Assembly (NCBI RefSeq): GCF_000801315.1
Contig: NZ_CP010054.1
Span: forward strand, 3,162,001-3,226,000
Direction: 5' to 3'
Length of the DNA stretch: 64,000 nt
From: Hymenobacter sp. DG25B
Lineage (GTDB): Bacteria; Bacteroidota; Bacteroidia; Cytophagales; Hymenobacteraceae
Under the pieces are notes generated by a model. It ran no database searches. It was given only the letters and a program-made list of their open reading frames with translations, and was not told the DNA's origin. Below, one piece after another: positions 58,424 through 64,000 of the stretch. The position numbers were made by a program, and so were the translations under genes. Positions within the stretch are counted from its first letter, which is position 1; every line of letters begins with the position of its first letter.

Positions 58424-59167
58424 TTAGTTAGCCTTGCCGTTAGTTGCAGTATCACCCTGACCAGGCGTTTCGGAAGCTTTACGCGAGCCAGCCTGAGTCA
58501 TATTCTCGTTCATATCGCCGGAGTTCATGGGTGAGTCGGCCGTAGGAACGTCAGCGGTAGCGCTACCAGCTTTCACCATGTCCGCCAGTCCATCGGGGCC
58601 TTTACCTTGCTGCAGTACGCGGACGTACATGGCAATTTTCCAGCGCTCCTCGGGGTTTACCTGCGAGCCATGTGGCATCATGCGGCCTTTGCCCCACTCA
58701 ATTACATGGTACACGTGGCCTTCGTTCATGGTCTTATAAGCGCCGGTCGAGTAGCTCGGCACCCCCTTGAACTTCTGCCCTACCAGACCCTGGCCGTCGC
58801 CCTGCTCCCCGTGGCAATGCTGGCAGTTTCGCAGGTACAATACCTTGCCTTCCTCCAGATTTGCTTTGGTATAAGCGTAAGGGTTCTTCAGCGTCTTCTC
58901 AGCAATAGACACGCTGTCTTTGCCGATGTGGTCGTAGTAGTTCAGCTTGCCCCGGGGAACAGTGCCCACCACGGGGGTGCGCTCGTTAATGCCCATTGGG
59001 TTTACCGTGTTGGCATTAACCTGACGGAGCGGGTCGTACGGAATGGACTCGTACATCTGCGGCGCATACTCGATGCCCGGATCATCGGCCCGATTACAGG
59101 CGGTGGAGGCCACCGCGGCGAACAGCAATGCCGACGCCTGCAGAGTTAGTTTCAGCGAATGCGTCAT
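58424..59167 (-). CDS. actE: Alternative Complex III subunit ActE, monoheme cytochrome c lipoprotein
   Basis: The 247-residue protein has a lipoprotein signal (LFAAVASTACN, lipid Cys24) and one heme c site at CQHCH (Cys115, Cys118, His119), with a likely distal Met in GRMMPHGSQ. ActE carries electrons within or out of ACIII in the periplasm. The N-terminal part has GIEYAPQMYESIPYDPLRQ and NPMGINERTPVVGTVPRG, also conserved in this family. A low-complexity tail of Ser, Asp, Asn and Thr ends it. The ATG overlaps the actD stop (TAATG). Confidence 0.94.
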   Translation of the reverse strand: MTHSLKLTLQASALLFAAVASTACNRADDPGIEYAPQMYESIPYDPLRQVNANTVNPMGINERTPVVGTVPRGKLNYYDHIGKDSVSIAEKTLKNPYAYTKANLEEGKVLYLRNCQHCHGEQGDGQGLVGQKFKGVPSYSTGAYKTMNEGHVYHVIEWGKGRMMPHGSQVNPEERWKIAMYVRVLQQGKGPDGLADMVKAGSATADVPTADSPMNSGDMNENMTQAGSRKASETPGQGDTATNGKAN

Positions 59168-59683
59168 TAGAACTTAGACATTTCTTTTTCGTTCACTTCC
59201 GAAGCACCGTTGGCACGCAGCAGCTGGGTCAGGTGGCCCAGATCCGTACCCTCTTTCAGCTCAATAGCCATTACAAACTTGTCATCGGTAGAGCGCACAT
59301 CCAGTACCGGAGTTTTCCAGCGGGGATACAGCTTACTGATGGCATAGAAGGTGATTACCATGCCGTGGCAGCAGAAGAACACCGTCAGTTCAAAGGCAAC
59401 CGGGATAAAGGCCGGCAGCGCAATGTGCGGCTTGCCACCAATAATCATCGGCCAGTCTACCCCAAGGGTGTAAATCTGAAGCCAGAGAGCAAAGGCCAGG
59501 CCCGTCATGCCGTAGAAGAATGCGGCAATGGGAAGGCGTGAACGTTCGATGCCCATGGCATCATCGATGCCGTGAATCGGGAACGGAGTGAAAACTTCGT
59601 AGATCTTAACGCCCGCTGCGCGGACGTTTTCAACGGCGTGCAGCAGCACGTCTTCGTCGTCGAAGATACCGAGGGCGAAGCGC

Positions 59684-59691
<8 letters not shown>
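59167..59691 (-). CDS. actD: Alternative Complex III subunit ActD (DUF3341)
   Basis: The 174-residue membrane protein begins [26 protein letters not shown] and has two helices ([40 protein letters not shown]), then a C-terminal domain ([21 protein letters not shown]). This is the DUF3341 pattern found only with ACIII genes. It overlaps actC by 8 nt. Confidence 0.93.
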
Positions 59692-61138
<1,447 letters not shown>

Positions 61139-61211
61139 AGTTTTGGACTTAAATTGGTAATGGGGAAAACACTGGTGCTGATGTACTACTGCTTCCCAAG
61201 GAGCTCATTTT

Positions 61212-64000
61212 CTAGGCGTTAAACTCTGACTTCTCCGTGTTGCGAATCTTAGTCAGGTACGTGACGTTCGGCTGCACGTTGATGGCATCCAGTACATGGA
61301 AGGCCCGCTCACCGTCTTCACGGCGCAGCAGCTTACCAATACGGGAGTCCGCATCGCGCATATCACCGAATACGATAGCCTGAGTTGGGCAGGACTGAGC
61401 ACAGGCCGTCACAATCTCGCCATCCTGCGGACGACGCTTCTGCTTCTTGGCTTCCAGTTTACCCAGCTGAATGCGCTGTACGCACATCGAGCACTTTTCC
61501 ATCACGCCACGGGCCCGTACGGTTACGTCCGGGTTCAGCACCATGCGGCCCAGATCCGTGAACATGTGGCCGTTTACATTCTCAAACTTCTCATTGGAAG
61601 TGTACGAGAACCAGTTAAAGCGACGCACTTTGTACGGGCAGTTGTTAGCACAGTAGCGGGTACCTACGCAACGGTTGTAAGTCATCTGGTTGAGACCTTC
61701 CGAGCTGTGCGTGGTAGCCAGTACCGGGCACACCGTTTCGCAGGGGGCGTGGTTGCAGTGCTGGCACATCATGGGCTGGAAGATAACCGAGGGGTTCTCG
61801 GAGGGGTCTTCCATGGCCGCGTAGGTATCCAGCTTGCCTTTGGTATCGAAATCAGTCTTGTGTGCGCTGGAGCTGTAGTAGCGGTCGATACGCATCCAGT
61901 GCATTTCGCGGCGGTTGATAACCTCCTGCTTGCCTACTACGGCTACGTTGTTTTCCGCCTGGCACCCAATCACGCACGAGCCGCAGCCAATGCACGAGTT
62001 GAGGTCGATAGCCATACCCCAGTGGTGGTTCTTGTATTCGTAGTCCTGCCACAGAGATACTTTGGCGGGCGCTTCCAAACCATCGGGAGTCGAAATCTTC
62101 TCGTATTCGGTAACCTCGCGGGGGTTTTCGATATACTGCTTCAGCGTAGACTCCTGCACCACCGACTTACGGTCCATGATGGTGTGGTGCGTCTGCGTCT
62201 GGGCAATTGGTGACTTAGCACCAGTATTTTCCAGCGTTACGTTGTTGGCATAGATAACAGCGCCATTGCGCATCGTAGCCATGGGGTACACGTTGGCACC
62301 CACGTTGTTGCCTACTTTGCCCGCCAACTGGCGGCCATAGCCCAGAGCAATGCTCACGGAACCGGCAGCCTGGCCGGGCTGAATCAGCACGGGCAACTCT
62401 ACGGATTTACCATTCGCCGTCACCTTCAGTACGTCGCCCTGCTCCCACTTCTGGGCCACGGCCATAGCACGCGGCACGGCTACGTAGTTGCCCCAGGTAG
62501 CTTTCGATACCGGGTCGGGCAGTTCCTGCAGCCAGGGGTTGTTGGCTTCGGAGCCGTTGCCGATACCTACTTTCTCGTAGATAGCCAGTTCAACGCCCGA
62601 GCCCTTAGGAGCGGAGTTGATAGCTGAAACAGCTTCGCTCACACCCATGGCGGGTGCTACCGGAGCAGCCGGTGCAGCCGAAGCCGTACCCAGCGCCACA
62701 CCATCGTGCACGGCCTTATCCCAGCCTTTCTGGAAGTTGCCGCCCAGCAGACCTTTCCACTGGTTGCGGAGGAAGTTGTAGTAGCTGGAAGGATTGCCGG
62801 CCCAGGTCAGCAGCGAATCCTGTGCCTGACGGGTAGCAAACAGCGGCGAAATAGCGGGCTGAGCCAGGCTCAGGAAGCCGCGCTTAGGCTCGTAGTCATT
62901 CCACGACTCCAGATAGTGATGATCCGGAACCGAGTAAGTGCACAGCGAACCAGTCTCGTCGAGACGGTCGTTGAGAGAGATGGTGAGCTTTACGTTGGGC
63001 AGAGCAGCCTTCACCACGTCACCCATCGGGTGGTCGTACACCGGGTTGGCGTTGTAGAAAATCACCGCGCCTACGGAACCGGCTTTCAGCTCATTCACCA
63101 GACGCGTCATGCGGGCGTCGTCGCCCTGACGGATCATGGAAGGGTTAGCCAGGTCAACGGCCGTAGAGCCGAGGCTGCTGTTGATGGCAGCTACCAGCGT
63201 CTGAATTGCCGGGTCGTTGGAGCCGGACACCACGAGGCCACGGCCACGGGCAGCTTTCAGCTCAGCGGCAGCTTTCTTCAACTGAGCGTTGTTGTACGAG
63301 GAGCCGGCGCCACCGCCTACTACTTCGTTATACAGCGCCAGGGTAGCAGCACCCAGTTCTGAGGGCTTCAACGGCACGCGTACGTCGGCGTTGGAACCCG
63401 TCAGCGACAGTGCTGACTCGAACTGGAAGTGGCGCGACATGGTCTTCTTGTCGCTGGATACTTTGCGGTTGGAGACGTACTGACGGGCAAACTCCACCGG
63501 CGAGAGCCAGGTACCGAGGAAATCGGCGCCCAGGCTTACAATCACGTCGGCTTTGCCGAAGTCATAAGCGGGAACTACGCCACCATTGGCGCGCAGCAGG
63601 CCCGATGCCGAGTTGGCATCGTACATCACGTGCTCCGTGCTGGGGTAGCGCGAAGCAAACTCAGCAATTACCTTTTTGGTAGAAGGGCTGATAATGGTAG
63701 GCGACACAATGGCAATTTTGCCCGTGGTAGCCGCCAGCGCAGCCCGGATTTCCTGGTCTACGCGGTCCTTCTCAGCTCTCTGGCCTTTGATGGCGAAGTG
63801 CTGCAGGCGGCCACCATCGTAGAGGCTCAGCACCGAGGCTTGCGCCCGGGCCGACAGGCCACCACGCGTGATAGGCGACTCCGGGTTGCCTTCCAGTTTG
63901 ATTGGACGGCCCTCGCGGGTTTTCACCAGCACACTGTTATAATCCTGACCCGTGAAATAGGTAGAGGCGTAGAAGTTGGCAATGCCCGGATCTACTTCCT
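61212..64000 (-). CDS. actB: Alternative Complex III subunit ActB, 5' partial
   Basis: The frame remains open to the right edge; translation from 63998 reads EVDPGIANFYASTYFTGQDY and on into VLVKTREGRPIKLEGNPESP, so the N-terminus, with the expected twin-arginine-type signal, lies beyond the window. The first two thirds form a molybdopterin-oxidoreductase fold without recognisable cofactor-binding residues, as in other ActB. The last third is a ferredoxin-like domain with four cysteine clusters: CIGCGSCVIGCQAENN, CQHCNHAPCETVCPV, CVGTRYCANNCPY, and CSMCVQRIQ with CAQSCP. These hold the iron-sulphur clusters that pass electrons from quinol toward the hemes of ActA/ActE. actA should lie just outside to the right. 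Confidence 0.95.
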   Translation of the reverse strand, partial: EVDPGIANFYASTYFTGQDYNSVLVKTREGRPIKLEGNPESPITRGGLSARAQASVLSLYDGGRLQHFAIKGQRAEKDRVDQEIRAALAATTGKIAIVSPTIISPSTKKVIAEFASRYPSTEHVMYDANSASGLLRANGGVVPAYDFGKADVIVSLGADFLGTWLSPVEFARQYVSNRKVSSDKKTMSRHFQFESALSLTGSNADVRVPLKPSELGAATLALYNEVVGGGAGSSYNNAQLKKAAAELKAARGRGLVVSGSNDPAIQTLVAAINSSLGSTAVDLANPSMIRQGDDARMTRLVNELKAGSVGAVIFYNANPVYDHPMGDVVKAALPNVKLTISLNDRLDETGSLCTYSVPDHHYLESWNDYEPKRGFLSLAQPAISPLFATRQAQDSLLTWAGNPSSYYNFLRNQWKGLLGGNFQKGWDKAVHDGVALGTASAAPAAPVAPAMGVSEAVSAINSAPKGSGVELAIYEKVGIGNGSEANNPWLQELPDPVSKATWGNYVAVPRAMAVAQKWEQGDVLKVTANGKSVELPVLIQPGQAAGSVSIALGYGRQLAGKVGNNVGANVYPMATMRNGAVIYANNVTLENTGAKSPIAQTQTHHTIMDRKSVVQESTLKQYIENPREVTEYEKISTPDGLEAPAKVSLWQDYEYKNHHWGMAIDLNSCIGCGSCVIGCQAENNVAVVGKQEVINRREMHWMRIDRYYSSSAHKTDFDTKGKLDTYAAMEDPSENPSVIFQPMMCQHCNHAPCETVCPVLATTHSSEGLNQMTYNRCVGTRYCANNCPYKVRRFNWFSYTSNEKFENVNGHMFTDLGRMVLNPDVTVRARGVMEKCSMCVQRIQLGKLEAKKQKRRPQDGEIVTACAQSCPTQAIVFGDMRDADSRIGKLLRREDGERAFHVLDAINVQPNVTYLTKIRNTEKSEFNA

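Noticed and set aside
61212..64000. ActB as an active molybdenum enzyme
   Set aside because: The gene context is ACIII, where this subunit has lost the molybdopterin cofactor; I see no cofactor ligand motif in the visible part.

Overview
The window looks like chromosome of a GC-rich member of the Bacteroidota, most likely Hymenobacter or a close relative in the Cytophagales. The evidence is mixed. The gene set fits (Alternative Complex III next to an aa3 oxidase, kdsA, DUF3098, a curlin-repeat protein, a SpoIIM/DUF4129/DUF4350/MoxR/DUF58 cluster). Shine-Dalgarno sequences are almost absent, and Bacteroidota-type -7 boxes (TAnnTTTG) precede many genes. The genus is an inference; no rRNA is present to confirm it.

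Layout. 1-10.2 kb: the end of a secreted curlin-repeat protein, then kdsA with a methyltransferase, a coiled-coil membrane protein, a full-length cyanophycin synthetase, tRNA-Cys, ribosomal protein S1 with an unusual helical tail, and a short AT-rich island with two exported proteins of unknown function. 10.2-17.1 kb: a fatty-acid desaturase, an alpha/beta hydrolase, an HNH protein, a small secreted protein, an NlpC/P60 peptidase, smpB, a hot-dog thioesterase and tsaD. 17.4-26 kb: a plus-strand envelope and housekeeping run, tamB-ftsX-DUF3098-uppP-truB-ribF. 26-30.8 kb: the two subunits of a 3-oxoacid CoA-transferase separated by a four-helix-bundle gene inside a repeat-bounded insert, then a GNAT/nitrilase fusion and an SDR oxidoreductase. 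30.9-38.3 kb: an RDD protein divergent from the SpoIIM-DUF4129-DUF4350-MoxR-DUF58 cluster. 38.3-48.1 kb: a GH20 hexosaminidase, a 1224-residue predicted outer-membrane protein and a 1269-residue sensor kinase. 48.1-64 kb: a minus-strand respiratory block. Read in the direction of transcription it is actB (cut by the window edge), actC, actD, actE, actF, coxB, ctaD, terminator, ctaA, ctaB, two subunit III genes, subunit IV, SCO, DUF420, a small membrane protein and DUF983. It would carry electrons from quinol through ACIII to an aa3 oxidase, with heme A synthesis and copper insertion encoded alongside.

The structure least explained by gene calls is a set of about ten short intergenic palindromes from several sequence families. 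Many begin exactly at the stop codon of the upstream gene, and some supply that codon. The same kind of repeat bounds the four-helix-bundle gene that splits scoA from scoB. I regard these as the best candidates for something new. I saw no CRISPR array, insertion sequence transposase, prophage, integrase, rRNA or recognisable riboswitch.
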